The position numbers and the translations under genes are program-made. Source: Pontibacter litorisediminis (GTDB taxonomy: Bacteria; Bacteroidota; Bacteroidia; Cytophagales; Hymenobacteraceae). Taken from it: a DNA stretch of 64,000 nt. The first letter of the stretch is position 1. Each line of letters opens with the position of its first letter. The stretch spans positions 1,302,001-1,366,000 of the forward strand of contig NZ_JARDUA010000001.1 in assembly GCF_029360645.1 (NCBI RefSeq). The letters are read 5' to 3'. Of the stretch, positions 1 to 8,583 are shown one piece after another. Below the pieces are notes generated by a model. The model did no database searches, had not been told where the DNA came from, and saw only the letters and a program-made list of their open reading frames with translations.

Positions 1-2
1 AA

Positions 3-842
3 AGCGCCGAAATCGCCGCCCCTGCCCCACCCCAATGCACAAATTTTCCGCTTAATGTAGCATTTGAAACTACTGGAAACATAGAAAAAGAAATTAGCAG
101 TGTGGATAAGAAAGGAGTTGCGTCGCAACAGGGTGCCATGCCTGGCGGCGATGGCGAAACCAGCAACACCTGCGACACATTTACCGGCGACACAGGGTTG
201 CAACAGGGGCGCACTCCCGTTGAAGAGACACCTCACGAGCCGCTAGCCGCTCAAAAACAGGATACAGAGGCTGGGGGCGCGGCGACAGCGAGAAAGCCTG
301 GTGTAAACCCTGTATTCAAATCTTATGTCGAGATCTTCTGGCAATACGCTTACCGCATGCTCTACCCTGGCTACGAATTTGAGGAGGAACAGCACAAAAT
401 GGCCAAGAATGCCATTTGGTACGGGGTGTACGGCGGCTTTAAGGCGGACCTTACCGAGGATGAATGGGAGCTATACCACGATCAAGCGCTACAACGCATC
501 GATCTGGCTGCCACCTACTACCGAAATCACCAGGACAAGTACCCACCAATGCCCTACGCTGAGTTTGTGCACGGCTCCGGCTACTTTGACTGGCAAAACA
601 GCCTGGGCTTCCGCTCCACCGAGAACTGGCTGGTGAAGCAGCAGGTATGGAAGCACCAGCAACGTGTGGAGGATGCTCTCCGCCGTGCCCGAACAGACTT
701 CAGGCTGCACAAAAAAGGTAAGGCCAAAAAGCGAATCCAGGAGAAAACCCAGATGCAGCTCTTCCGCTTCCATGAGGAACGCATCAAGCGCCTGGGCACT
801 GATGCCCTTAACAAATATTACAAGCTACACACCAACCTATAA
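3..842 (+). CDS. hypothetical phage protein, 5' end outside window
   Basis: The frame is open from the left window edge without a stop. The first start-like codon is a GTG at 102, but the 33 codons before it read as plausible protein, so the gene probably begins outside the window. The first 75 or so residues after the GTG are low-complexity (Gly, Ala, Thr, Gln); residues about 75-190 are rich in Trp and Tyr; the C-terminal 60 residues are strongly basic and probably helical. I do not recognise the family. It is followed 12 nt later by another small unknown gene. The basic tail could bind nucleic acid, but that is speculation. Confidence 0.6.
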   Translation, partial: SAEIAAPAPPQCTNFPLNVAFETTGNIEKEISSVDKKGVASQQGAMPGGDGETSNTCDTFTGDTGLQQGRTPVEETPHEPLAAQKQDTEAGGAATARKPGVNPVFKSYVEIFWQYAYRMLYPGYEFEEEQHKMAKNAIWYGVYGGFKADLTEDEWELYHDQALQRIDLAATYYRNHQDKYPPMPYAEFVHGSGYFDWQNSLGFRSTENWLVKQQVWKHQQRVEDALRRARTDFRLHKKGKAKKRIQEKTQMQLFRFHEERIKRLGTDALNKYYKLHTNL

Positions 843-854
843 CCATACCCTACT

Positions 855-1133
855 ATGCAACAGAACACTACAACGTACCAAAGGACAAGTGCCGGTCAGA
901 AATTTGTAAAGCAGGCGCTCACCAAAATGGTGGTCTACTTCAAAGACGGCAACAACCGCACCTTCCACTCACGAGACCACCGGCTAAAGCATACTGGTCC
1001 GGATAAGGATTTGGGTATTAACCGGCTGAAGAAGCTAGCTCATGGCTGGAAGGCTTATATCCAGTGTGCCATCATCTATGATAATGTTTCCGGAGCAGAG
1101 CTTTACAAGTATAAGGAGGGCTACTGGGCATGA
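855..1133 (+). CDS. small hypothetical phage protein
   Basis: A 92-residue basic protein. Residues 20-45 contain VVYFKDGNNRTFHSRDH, which looks like a short beta strand and loop, and the C-terminus (AELYKYKEGYWA) is aromatic. No catalytic motif or membrane segment is seen. Its stop overlaps the next start by 4 nt (ATGA at 1130-1133), so the two are probably translated together. Function unknown. Confidence 0.6.
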   Translation: MQQNTTTYQRTSAGQKFVKQALTKMVVYFKDGNNRTFHSRDHRLKHTGPDKDLGINRLKKLAHGWKAYIQCAIIYDNVSGAELYKYKEGYWA

Positions 1134-1471
1134 GTCCACTGTTGATCAGCCAGCAGATTGAGTTAACCTACCACGAAGCTTACGGTCTATGTGCGGAAAT
1201 TTACAGCTGGCTTTCCCGACCAATCGATCAGAACAACAAGCTGCAGCCATCCGAAGTGTTGGCTGCAGCCTACCTTCAAAGTGCAGCTAAAAAGATAACC
1301 CGCCGGATGTACAAGAAAGCTGGCCCGTACAAGATTACTTTCACTGCCCAGGAGATTATTGCGGTGGACCAAATCATTAACTACTACCCTGTTGAGCTCT
1401 ACAGTGTGCTGAGCAAGTTTGAAAGGAAGGCCCTGAATTATGACCAGCTGATAGCGTTACACTGCGGTTAA
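1130..1471 (+). CDS. small hypothetical phage protein
   Basis: A 113-residue protein, mostly helical by composition, without a recognisable domain. It is coupled to the preceding gene by a 4-nt ATGA overlap and is the last gene before a 142-nt gap, so it probably closes a small transcription unit. Function unknown. Confidence 0.6.
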   Translation: MSPLLISQQIELTYHEAYGLCAEIYSWLSRPIDQNNKLQPSEVLAAAYLQSAAKKITRRMYKKAGPYKITFTAQEIIAVDQIINYYPVELYSVLSKFERKALNYDQLIALHCG

Positions 1472-1541
1472 AATGTTGGGCTTTATTCACTTCTCCCATT
1501 CCAAAGTGGTGGATTCATGGAACCTTGCAAACACTTGAAAA

Positions 1542-1560
1542 CAAGTTACTTAACAACTTG
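1542..1560. promoter_or_regulatory. inverted repeat, possible operator
   Basis: CAAGTT and AACTTG form a perfect 6-bp inverted repeat around a 7-nt spacer, in the 142-nt gap before the amidoligase gene. There is no T-run, so it is not a normal terminator. The HTH-like N-terminus of the amidoligase or an unseen phage repressor could bind it; this is inference only. Confidence 0.25.
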
Positions 1561-1613
1561 ATAGTGAGTCATAATTGGTCGTCCTTAGATGTACAATAAA
1601 ACGCTAAACGACC

Positions 1614-2558
1614 ATGACAGCACAAGAGATACTAAACCTGAACGGAACCACAAAAACTTACAAAATGCAGCAACTCCTGCAACTGGGCTTCACCAGAAAG
1701 CAGGTTGCCGAGATGATGGGGGTTGGTTACGGATTTGTTCAGAACGTGTACGCCGCCATGCAACGCAGAGGCCTTGCCACCCAAGCCTCTGTATTCACAC
1801 CAGGACTTTTCACCCGCACCTTCGGAGTAGAATTTGAAGCCTACGGCATAGACATGCACCGCCTAAAAGCGGAGCTGGAGCGCCAAGGCATAGAAGTAGT
1901 AATCGAAGGATACAACCACACCACCCGCGCGCACTGGAAAATAGTAACCGACGCAAGCATAACAGGCCGCAACGGCTTTGAGCTAGTAAGCCCAGTATTG
2001 ACAGGCGAGGATGGCCTGGAGCAGGTAAAGAAAGCTTGCAAAGCCCTAAAGAAGTGCAACGCCCTGATCAACAAAAGCTGCGGCATGCACATACACTTCG
2101 GCGCCAGAGACTTCGAACTAAGCCAGTGGAAGAACCTTTATAAAAATTACATCAACTATGAGGGATTAATCGACAGCTTCATGCCGGTAAGCCGCAGAGC
2201 GAACAACAACTACTACTGCAAAAGTATGCTGAGCCGCTTCCGCACCGAGCGCACCGCATACGCCTCCATCGACAGCTGCAGCAGCGTTGCAGAAATAGCA
2301 CAGAAGATGACAGGCCGCAACCGCTACTTTAAGCTGAACGCCGAGAGCTTTTTCCGCCACGGCACGGTGGAGTTCCGCCAGCACAGCGGCACCATTGAGG
2401 CAGACAAGGTGGTAAATTGGATAACTTTCCTCAGCAACCTGGTAGAGTATTCTAAAAATAACGTTTCTTCGCAGAAGACACTGGAGTCGCTAAACACTTT
2501 CCAGCCGACTACGGTAGTAAACTTTTACAGAAACAGACAAGCATCCTTAGCAGCATAA
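1614..2558 (+). CDS. amidoligase-family enzyme with N-terminal helix-turn-helix
   Basis: Residues about 68-290 match the putative amidoligase family (ATP-dependent COOH-NH2 ligases of the glutamine synthetase/GCS fold): an acidic strand FGVEFEAYG near residue 68, the His pair in CGMHIHFG, and a late VEFRQHSGT with the Arg expected to contact ATP phosphate. Such enzymes are predicted to form amide or peptide bonds, in some cases modifying proteins or cell-wall peptides. Residues 1-45 (TRKQVAEMMGVGYGFVQNVY) resemble a helix-turn-helix, an unusual addition that could bind DNA or simply be a fused phage domain. The next gene starts 2 nt after the stop and may encode a partner or substrate. Substrate unknown. 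Confidence 0.8.
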   Translation: MTAQEILNLNGTTKTYKMQQLLQLGFTRKQVAEMMGVGYGFVQNVYAAMQRRGLATQASVFTPGLFTRTFGVEFEAYGIDMHRLKAELERQGIEVVIEGYNHTTRAHWKIVTDASITGRNGFELVSPVLTGEDGLEQVKKACKALKKCNALINKSCGMHIHFGARDFELSQWKNLYKNYINYEGLIDSFMPVSRRANNNYYCKSMLSRFRTERTAYASIDSCSSVAEIAQKMTGRNRYFKLNAESFFRHGTVEFRQHSGTIEADKVVNWITFLSNLVEYSKNNVSSQKTLESLNTFQPTTVVNFYRNRQASLAA

Positions 2559-2559
2559 T

Positions 2560-2790
2560 ATGACAAAGACATACGAATTTCTAGGAGGCGGCCAAGCAAA
2601 GGCCGCTTCGCACTTGGAGCTGGCAAACAATATGCGCGGCCAAAGCTTTACCCCTTCCGACAGCCTGGAGGAGTTTATGGAAGATACAGCCAAGCGTTGC
2701 AAGACATTTAGCGGTGTGGATATCCGTACGGACTCAGCGGATCACTTTATCGACGACCTTATTACACACGGATATGTAACAGAAGTTTAG
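2560..2790 (+). CDS. small acidic protein downstream of amidoligase
   Basis: A 76-residue acidic protein starting 2 nt after the amidoligase stop, so almost certainly co-translated. It begins with a Gly-rich stretch (FLGGGQAKAA) followed by helical acidic sequence; no known domain is visible. Its position makes it a candidate partner or substrate of the amidoligase, which is inference from context only. Confidence 0.6.
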   Translation: MTKTYEFLGGGQAKAASHLELANNMRGQSFTPSDSLEEFMEDTAKRCKTFSGVDIRTDSADHFIDDLITHGYVTEV

Positions 2791-2832
2791 TACAATTTTT
2801 CTCTTCATTAGGGGCACCAATTTCGCCGTAGT

Positions 2833-2868
2833 TGTCTTTCGATATAAGCCATTAAATAGGTATTTTAG
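2833..2868 (+). promoter_or_regulatory. possible weak copy of the phage late promoter
   Basis: TGTCTTTC (2833-2840) is followed, 20 nt later, by TATTTTAG (2861-2868). This is the geometry of the four better copies (TGTCTTTT-N20-nAnnTTYG) with one mismatch in each box, 31 nt before the start of the gene at 2900. It overlaps a copy of a 14-nt repeat (CGCCGTAGTTGTCT). It would drive the tail-fibre unit 2900-7169. Confidence 0.35.
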
Positions 2869-2899
2869 TATATCGTTCACAGACAACCAATCACCCTGC

Positions 2900-3400
2900 A
2901 TGCTCCTAACTGTACAAATTCCGGTACTCCCCCATGTACTAAAGTTTATTCTAAAAAGGCACCCTCAAGAATTCAAGCTTAGCCGCCGGCACAACGAGGG
3001 AAAGGTGCTCATCCACATGCTCCGAAACCAGCAGGAGGATGCGCGTTTTGATGTACCGATAGAGAAATATACAGGCATGCTGGATGTTAAAATCACGCTG
3101 GACAAGTACAAAGGCCGTGGTTGCAACAAGATCACCAGCCGCACTATTTACGACTTCAATGATTTTATTGACAGGATCATCAAGGATGAGTTTATCTATT
3201 ATGTGGACACACTGAAAGAGGCCGGTGTAGAATTCACCATGGATCAGATGGTGGATGGCTTTATGGGCAAGTACTTCTTTGACGAGGAAGATATCACAGC
3301 GTTTGTACTAAAGCAGCACTATTACCGCACCAAAAGGCCAGGCCGAAGAAAAAAACAGAATAATTCCGCCGTAGTTGTCTCTCACCAAATGGCTGCCTGA
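2900..3400 (+). CDS. hypothetical phage protein
   Basis: A 166-residue mixed alpha/beta protein with a basic C-terminus (KRPGRRKKQ). I do not recognise a characterised family. It is the first gene of the unit that carries the tail-fibre genes. Codons for its last residues contain an 18-nt sequence that recurs exactly at 19344 in another gene, reading in the same frame as SAVVVS in both. The ATG at 2900 was chosen because a promoter-like element ends 31 nt upstream and no longer open frame is evident. Confidence 0.6.
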   Translation: MLLTVQIPVLPHVLKFILKRHPQEFKLSRRHNEGKVLIHMLRNQQEDARFDVPIEKYTGMLDVKITLDKYKGRGCNKITSRTIYDFNDFIDRIIKDEFIYYVDTLKEAGVEFTMDQMVDGFMGKYFFDEEDITAFVLKQHYYRTKRPGRRKKQNNSAVVVSHQMAA

Positions 3401-3426
3401 GCCAAGGCTAATTTCATTTCTATTAT

Positions 3427-4059
3427 ATGAAAAACATAGCCACGGTACCGGGCCAGTCAGGCGGTATCTTCAGCCGCTTCTACTTTACAGAATCCAGGAG
3501 CCTGCCAGAGCTGCTACCTACGGATGGAACCTCCATCACCGGCGACCTTCAGCTTACACCAGGCACCCTATTTAATTTCATTGATGCCACGCAGTTCACG
3601 CCAGACTTTGACCAGCAGGATGATGACGATGTGAATGGCATCAGCTACTCCCACAACTTCAGCGGCTTTGTGGCAGGTGATACTCCAGAGTTAGCCGCTG
3701 CTCTGCTTTCCATGAAAGGCAGGCACTTTGTGCTTCTGTACCGTGACTTTGATGAGCAGTTAAAGCTGATAGGTGACCGGGAGCACCACCTGGTGTTCGA
3801 TTATCGTCTAAGTTCAGGTAATAACCCCGGTGACCGTAAGGGCTACAAGTTTAGTTTCAAAGGCAAAAGCCGTAATCCTTCATTCTTCTACAACGGCAGC
3901 TTTGAGGTAGCCGAAGTAGGAATCATAGCACCTCCTGTAACAACCGATGGAACGCCGGTACGCATGGAGGATACCCACGGCAACCTAATCGCCAACATCC
4001 CGGCAGGCAAGACGCTGGTGATCCGCTCCGGATTTAAACTCATCTATACTATCATATAA
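3427..4059 (+). CDS. putative phage virion/tail protein
   Basis: A 210-residue beta-rich protein with alternating polar/aromatic strands (YRDFDEQLKLIGDREHH, KGYKFSFKGKSRN) as in small virion or baseplate proteins. It starts 27 nt after the previous gene and ends 1 nt before the tail-fibre gene at 4061, so it is probably structural and near the tail tip. No diagnostic motif is present; role inferred from context. Confidence 0.55.
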   Translation: MKNIATVPGQSGGIFSRFYFTESRSLPELLPTDGTSITGDLQLTPGTLFNFIDATQFTPDFDQQDDDDVNGISYSHNFSGFVAGDTPELAAALLSMKGRHFVLLYRDFDEQLKLIGDREHHLVFDYRLSSGNNPGDRKGYKFSFKGKSRNPSFFYNGSFEVAEVGIIAPPVTTDGTPVRMEDTHGNLIANIPAGKTLVIRSGFKLIYTII

Positions 4060-4060
4060 C

Positions 4061-5260
4061 ATGGCCAAGCTTTCATTCCTGGCTTTCAAAACAAAGTGGG
4101 CTGCGCTCACTGGCCGCTTCAAGGATAACTCTACCTTCGAGATTGCGGAAGATGATTACCGCGAGTTCTCTCTGGACATTGCTGAGTCTGTTATAGAGCC
4201 AGTTGAGTTGCTGGCCCAGCGGGTAGAAAAATTGGAGAACCCAGCGCCGGTACCCAAGGAAGGTATAAAGTGGGCACCAGCCCCAAAGGTCTCTGTGGAA
4301 GGCAATAATGTAATTGTCACACCTTCTGCGGCGGAGTTTAATGGTATAGGCTATACTTATAATGGCCCTGCAGCGAGGGAAAATGTTGTGTTACCTCCTA
4401 ATGACTTTGGCACTAGGATCGATATACTTGGAGCTACTGCAGCTAATGATGGCTGGGTTTACATCTATGGGGAGGAGCCAGGGGTAACACCTCGTTTTCA
4501 GCATCCTGATCAACCGGATGCGGAGCTGCTATTCGCGGCTTACCTGCACTGGACATCATCAGGTGGCGGCACCGTGGAGCAGCCTGCAGTGGTGGTGAAG
4601 GTAGTTGAGATTGACGGGGTGGACTATGAGCCTGACCTGAATGGAAGGCTGGTGCTGCCTAAACAGGGATCTACTGTTAATAGCACTGATGACATCCAAA
4701 CGGAGGGTGCCACAAATTTCTGGTTTACCGAGACCAGGGCAATCGCTGCCAAGGCTACAGCCAACCTTTGGAGCTACATCGGCCTTGCAAGCTCCACTGC
4801 GACGATATCGTTGAAAGGGTGGCTGGATTTCCTGACTAATAAAGTAAAACTTAATGAGGAGCAGATCGCACTCAGGGTGAAACAGGTAAAGCAGGGCACC
4901 ACAACCTACACCCCGGATGCCGCTGGTCTGCTGATACTGCCAGACGCTGGCTCCGCCGTGCCAAAAGGGAAGACGGCGCAGGCAGGCACAACCATCAACT
5001 TCAGTCAGAGCGATGTGCAGGAGCGCACGCTCTCGGCCTCCGTGGCGATCACCAGCATCAGTAACCCGCAGCAGTCGTGCAGCATCCGCCTCATCATTGA
5101 CTCCACTGTCAGCAACTATGACTACATCCTGCCTGCGGGCCAGGTGACGGTGCTTGGCGGTGGCTCCTTTGCCAAAGGCCTCAAGAACATTATTTTCTTG
5201 GACTGCTATGATGCGCCCAACAACAAGTATTTCGCCACCATCACCACACCGAACGCCTAA
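4061..5260 (+). CDS. putative tail fibre protein
   Basis: A 399-residue protein with a helical N-terminus (about 70 residues, coiled-coil-like around residues 45-65), then two copies of a beta module of the form V-x2-V-x3-G-x2-Y-x-P-D-x2-G-x-L-x-L-P-x2-GS (about residues 177-205 and 272-300), then a Gly/Ser/Ile-rich beta C-terminus. A helical head with repeated beta modules is typical of trimeric tail fibres. It is followed 3 nt later by the leucine-rich-repeat protein, with which it may form the host-recognition apparatus. Confidence 0.65.
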   Translation: MAKLSFLAFKTKWAALTGRFKDNSTFEIAEDDYREFSLDIAESVIEPVELLAQRVEKLENPAPVPKEGIKWAPAPKVSVEGNNVIVTPSAAEFNGIGYTYNGPAARENVVLPPNDFGTRIDILGATAANDGWVYIYGEEPGVTPRFQHPDQPDAELLFAAYLHWTSSGGGTVEQPAVVVKVVEIDGVDYEPDLNGRLVLPKQGSTVNSTDDIQTEGATNFWFTETRAIAAKATANLWSYIGLASSTATISLKGWLDFLTNKVKLNEEQIALRVKQVKQGTTTYTPDAAGLLILPDAGSAVPKGKTAQAGTTINFSQSDVQERTLSASVAITSISNPQQSCSIRLIIDSTVSNYDYILPAGQVTVLGGGSFAKGLKNIIFLDCYDAPNNKYFATITTPNA

Positions 5261-5263
5261 CAG

Positions 5264-6982
5264 ATGAGCCTGCAACTGATGTACACGGTAACGGATCAGT
5301 GGTACAAGCTATTGACCACCTCCAAGGTTGGCACGTTCACCATGACGCTGATCCTGGGGGATAGGTCTGTTATTGCCTGGGGCGATGGTGAGTTTACTAA
5401 ACAGGTGAGCAGCTTGAACCAGTATGACCACACTTATGCCGCTGCCGGTGACAAGGATATTCTGCTGCGGGGGCAGCCTGGCTCGCTTGGCTACTTGACC
5501 GTTTCGGGCCAGGATGTAAAGGGCGTGCTGGACCTTTCCCGCTTCGGTGCTGTGTCGGGCAATCTGTACCTGCACGTGAACCCTAACATCACGCAGATCA
5601 AGTTCCCGGTGTCTGAGACAGCAGTTGGCAGGCTCTACACCTACGATACGGGCGTAGAGGAGCTGGACTTTCGGCCCCTCAAGCAGTTTTGCGACCTGCT
5701 AGTGTCCTACAGCTGCCCCAAGCTTAAAAGAGTGTATTTCCCTGAAACCACCGCCTACTGCAGCGGCATTTACCTGTATGGATGCGACCTGGAGGGAGAG
5801 CTGGACCTGTCGCCCCTCAAGAACCTGAGCGGCACCATCCGGGTCTACAACAACCCGAGGCTGACGGGCGTAAAGCTGGCTCCCTCTTCCAATGCCTTTA
5901 ACTACGTCAACTTCGGGTTCTCCGGCATTACCGGCGTGATTGACCTGTCTATGCTCTCCAAGCTGGGCGGGGAGCTGCGAATACAGAATGCCCCAAATGT
6001 AACGGGCGTGCAGCTTCCCATAACTACGCAGCAAGTCACCAACCTGCTTTTCGAGAACTCTAACTTCACAGGCACGCTGGACCTGCGCAACCTGCAGGGC
6101 GGCATGTCGAACCTAATCTATGTCTACAACAACCCGAACCTAACGGAGGTGCTGCTGCCACCCAGTGACAAACCGGTGACAAAGTTCCAAGGCAATGCCA
6201 CCAAGATTACGCACCTGGACCTGTCCATGCTCAGCAGTTTCTCAGGCGAGCTGCGCATGTACGGCACAACAACCCTGCAGACTTTTAAAGCACCCGCCGT
6301 CAACACGTCTACAGCAGGTTTCTCAGTGACCCAGTTCGGCCAGTGCAGTAATCTGGCCGGTGACGGCACCGGCCTGCTGGACCTGCGCACCCTTAACAGC
6401 ATGCATGGCACCATTGACTGCGATGGCCTTGCTAAGGTGACCAAGATCCTGTTTCCGCCGACAGACAAGCGGCTGCAGGTAGTGCGCCTGAGCTATGGCG
6501 GCTTTGTCGGGGAGATGGATATGAGTGGCTTTAGCTGGATCGAGGGTGATATTCGCATTGAGAACAACTCCAGCCTGAACAGCATCAAGTTTGCAGCCAG
6601 CGGCACGCCACGTGTATGCTCCCACACACTGTTTGGCTTCAACAAGCTAAACCAGGTCTTTCCCTTCGGCACACTGCTACTCAGCGAGTACATTCGCATC
6701 GCCGGTAACCTGATGAGTCAAGCAAACCTTGATGCTACCATCGCCAATGTAGGCAACAATCGGGCGCTGTTCCGGAACAATGTCAACAAGTTGTTCTACA
6801 GCGAGGGAGGTACCAACGCCTCGCCTGGAGGAATCTTTCGTGCGCCAGCTGGTTATGTTCAGGGCGGGCAGGACTTTACGCCGGGCTACGCTCCAACGGC
6901 GAAGGAGTGGATGTACCTACTCACCAACCAGACCAATCCGGACGGCACCCTAAAGTATAAATGGACTTTTACAACAAACTAA
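5264..6982 (+). CDS. leucine-rich-repeat phage adhesin / receptor-binding protein
   Basis: After an N-terminal region of about 90 residues, this 572-residue protein contains about eight copies of a roughly 46-residue unit built of two LRR-like turns. Each has a core G-x-(L/I/M)-D-(L/M/F)-(S/R)-x-(L/F), then a G-x-(L/I)-x(3)-NNP or similar, then LT-x-(V/I)-x-(L/F)-P. The last 90 residues (around SQANLDATIANVG) leave the repeat pattern. LRR solenoids are protein and glycan binders. Its place after the tail-fibre gene and before a 61-residue protein resembles the fibre-plus-chaperone end of many tail operons. I infer a receptor-binding protein; an adhesin displayed by the lysogen is the alternative. 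Confidence 0.65.
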   Translation: MSLQLMYTVTDQWYKLLTTSKVGTFTMTLILGDRSVIAWGDGEFTKQVSSLNQYDHTYAAAGDKDILLRGQPGSLGYLTVSGQDVKGVLDLSRFGAVSGNLYLHVNPNITQIKFPVSETAVGRLYTYDTGVEELDFRPLKQFCDLLVSYSCPKLKRVYFPETTAYCSGIYLYGCDLEGELDLSPLKNLSGTIRVYNNPRLTGVKLAPSSNAFNYVNFGFSGITGVIDLSMLSKLGGELRIQNAPNVTGVQLPITTQQVTNLLFENSNFTGTLDLRNLQGGMSNLIYVYNNPNLTEVLLPPSDKPVTKFQGNATKITHLDLSMLSSFSGELRMYGTTTLQTFKAPAVNTSTAGFSVTQFGQCSNLAGDGTGLLDLRTLNSMHGTIDCDGLAKVTKILFPPTDKRLQVVRLSYGGFVGEMDMSGFSWIEGDIRIENNSSLNSIKFAASGTPRVCSHTLFGFNKLNQVFPFGTLLLSEYIRIAGNLMSQANLDATIANVGNNRALFRNNVNKLFYSEGGTNASPGGIFRAPAGYVQGGQDFTPGYAPTAKEWMYLLTNQTNPDGTLKYKWTFTTN

Positions 6983-6983
6983 G

Positions 6984-7169
6984 ATGATACTACTGATTCT
7001 AGACGATGGCACGCAGATCACCCATGTGGCGGAGTTCACAGGCGGGGTGGTATACACTTCACTAAACGTGACAAAGGCCAGCGCAGACGAGGCCAGACAG
7101 CGGCTGCAGCACTTGGATACCACGCCGATTGATAGCTTTTTAACTCAAAGTCAGGAAAGCGCTTTCTAG
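6984..7169 (+). CDS. small protein after tail-fibre genes, possible assembly chaperone
   Basis: A 61-residue protein (beta strand start MILLILDDGTQITHV, then a helix rich in Ala, Arg, Gln) that begins 1 nt after the LRR protein stop. Small genes in this position often encode fibre-assembly factors, but nothing in the sequence proves it. It is the last gene before a late promoter copy. Confidence 0.5.
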   Translation: MILLILDDGTQITHVAEFTGGVVYTSLNVTKASADEARQRLQHLDTTPIDSFLTQSQESAF

Positions 7170-7175
7170 GTTTTC

Positions 7176-7211
7176 TGTCTTTTTTTCAAAACAGGCTATA
7201 ACTCACTTTTG
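7176..7211 (+). promoter_or_regulatory. phage late promoter, copy A
   Basis: TGTCTTTT (7176-7183), 22 nt, then CTTTTG (7206-7211); the downstream box read as nAnnTTTG is CACTTTTG. It is preceded by TTTTC as in copy D. It lies 21 nt before the start of the protease gene and heads the head-gene unit. Spacing is identical in copies B, C and D. The layout resembles the Bacteroidota -33/-7 promoter (TTTG and TAnnTTTG) with a different upstream box. Confidence 0.6.
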
Positions 7212-7232
7212 CATCGGAACAATTGATTTCTG

Positions 7233-8567
7233 ATGCCTTTTAGCCACCTCCTTTCTGCAATTCTGCGTGAACCCTGGATGATTGATCCGGCGGCTGCCGA
7301 AGCTTACCTCCCCCAGATCCTAGCCATACTGGACAGAGGTACCAGCCTTGAGGCTTCTGCAAAGGAGGAACCTAAGGAGAAAGCCGCTACCCTCCCCTAC
7401 GCCCTCAGCGCTGTGGCAGGGTCAGCGGCTTTTACTTCTTACAGCTCCTATAATGAGGCTCCAGAAGGATCCGTGGCTGTGATTGCCGTGGACGGTCCGA
7501 TGATGACAAATGACTTCTGCGGCGCACCCGGCACCAGAACACTGAGTCAGCGCATCAAGGCTGCCGATGCACACGAAAACATCAGTGCTATTGTCGTTCG
7601 CTTCAACACTCCAGGCGGTACCGTTTCTGGTACTGAAGCCTTCCACAACGCCATCAAGAACACATCCAAGCCACTCGTGGCGCATGCGGATATGATGTGC
7701 TCTGCCGGCATGTGGGCCGGTTGTGGAGCTGATCTGATTGTTGTCTCCGGCAAAACCGGCTCCATCGGGTCCATCGGCACCATGGCCACTATCATGGACT
7801 ACAGCGGCTACTATGAGAAGTATGGCATCAAAGAGCACGTGGTTCGCGCCTCCAGGTCAGTTGACAAAAATGACGCTCATGCCAAGGCAACGAAAGGTGA
7901 CTACAAAGCACTGCAAAAAGAACAGCTGGATCCGTTGAACGAGGCTTTCCTGGAATCTGTGCAGGAGCATCGTGGCGGTAAGCTGGACCTGAAGAAAGAG
8001 GATGTGCTGACCGGAAAAGTATACTTCGGCCAGAGCACCATTACCTATGGACTGGCCGATGAGATGGGCGACTTTGATTACGCCATTAGCCGAGCCTTAG
8101 AGCTGTCCAGTCAGAGAACTGAAACACCTAATTCAAACACCCATACCATGTTCGGAAAAAACAAGTTTACGGCGAAGGCCATACAGGCACTTGCTGGTAA
8201 AAAAGCAGAGGAGATAACTTTTGAAATGCTTACTGCCGCCAACGACGAGTTGGAGGAAAACGGCGTCACTGGTGCTGCCCTCATCACCGAGGCGCAGTTC
8301 GATGTCTACGAAGCCGCCGTGGCTTCTGAAAAGGATCTGAAGGCGCAGGTCCAGACACTAACTACCGCCAATGCCACTCTCACTCAAGAGCGTGACAGCT
8401 TTAAGGCTCAGGCCGAGAAGTTCGGAGAGCAGCCTGGAGCAACACCTACTTCTGTGAAGAAAGACGGCACTGATCACCAGGAGGAAACGGAGCCAGACGC
8501 CAACCAGAAAGCCATCGACGAGCTGCCGCACAACAAGGCGCTGGAGAATAACCCCCTGTTTAACTAA
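7233..8567 (+). CDS. S49 (SppA/phage C-type) prohead protease with scaffold-like C-terminus
   Basis: A 444-residue protein. Residues about 80-290 are an S49-family serine protease: strand AVIAVDGPM, the FNTPGGTV oxyanion loop near residue 125, the nucleophile in MMCSAGM (Ser157), and the GSIGSIGT loop with a Lys in the region 205-213 as probable base. Residues 306-444 are acidic and coiled-coil-like with a disordered tail, typical of a scaffold. An in-frame ATG at 8148 would give a separate scaffold, as in lambda C/Nu3. It is directly upstream of the major capsid gene and is expected to cleave head proteins during maturation. The long frame argues against truncation. Confidence 0.85.
   Translation: MPFSHLLSAILREPWMIDPAAAEAYLPQILAILDRGTSLEASAKEEPKEKAATLPYALSAVAGSAAFTSYSSYNEAPEGSVAVIAVDGPMMTNDFCGAPGTRTLSQRIKAADAHENISAIVVRFNTPGGTVSGTEAFHNAIKNTSKPLVAHADMMCSAGMWAGCGADLIVVSGKTGSIGSIGTMATIMDYSGYYEKYGIKEHVVRASRSVDKNDAHAKATKGDYKALQKEQLDPLNEAFLESVQEHRGGKLDLKKEDVLTGKVYFGQSTITYGLADEMGDFDYAISRALELSSQRTETPNSNTHTMFGKNKFTAKAIQALAGKKAEEITFEMLTAANDELEENGVTGAALITEAQFDVYEAAVASEKDLKAQVQTLTTANATLTQERDSFKAQAEKFGEQPGATPTSVKKDGTDHQEETEPDANQKAIDELPHNKALENNPLFN
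8148..8567 (+). CDS. possible nested scaffold protein inside the protease gene
   Basis: An in-frame ATG at codon 306 of the protease gene begins a 139-residue acidic protein (starts MFGKNKFTAKAI) with a coiled-coil segment (DLKAQVQTLTTANATL) and a Gln/Glu/Pro-rich tail. It falls exactly at the protease/scaffold junction, matching the lambda C/Nu3 arrangement. No strong Shine-Dalgarno precedes it, so independent translation is only a prediction. Confidence 0.35.
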   Translation: MFGKNKFTAKAIQALAGKKAEEITFEMLTAANDELEENGVTGAALITEAQFDVYEAAVASEKDLKAQVQTLTTANATLTQERDSFKAQAEKFGEQPGATPTSVKKDGTDHQEETEPDANQKAIDELPHNKALENNPLFN

Positions 8568-8583
8568 TTAATTGTCATAACTG

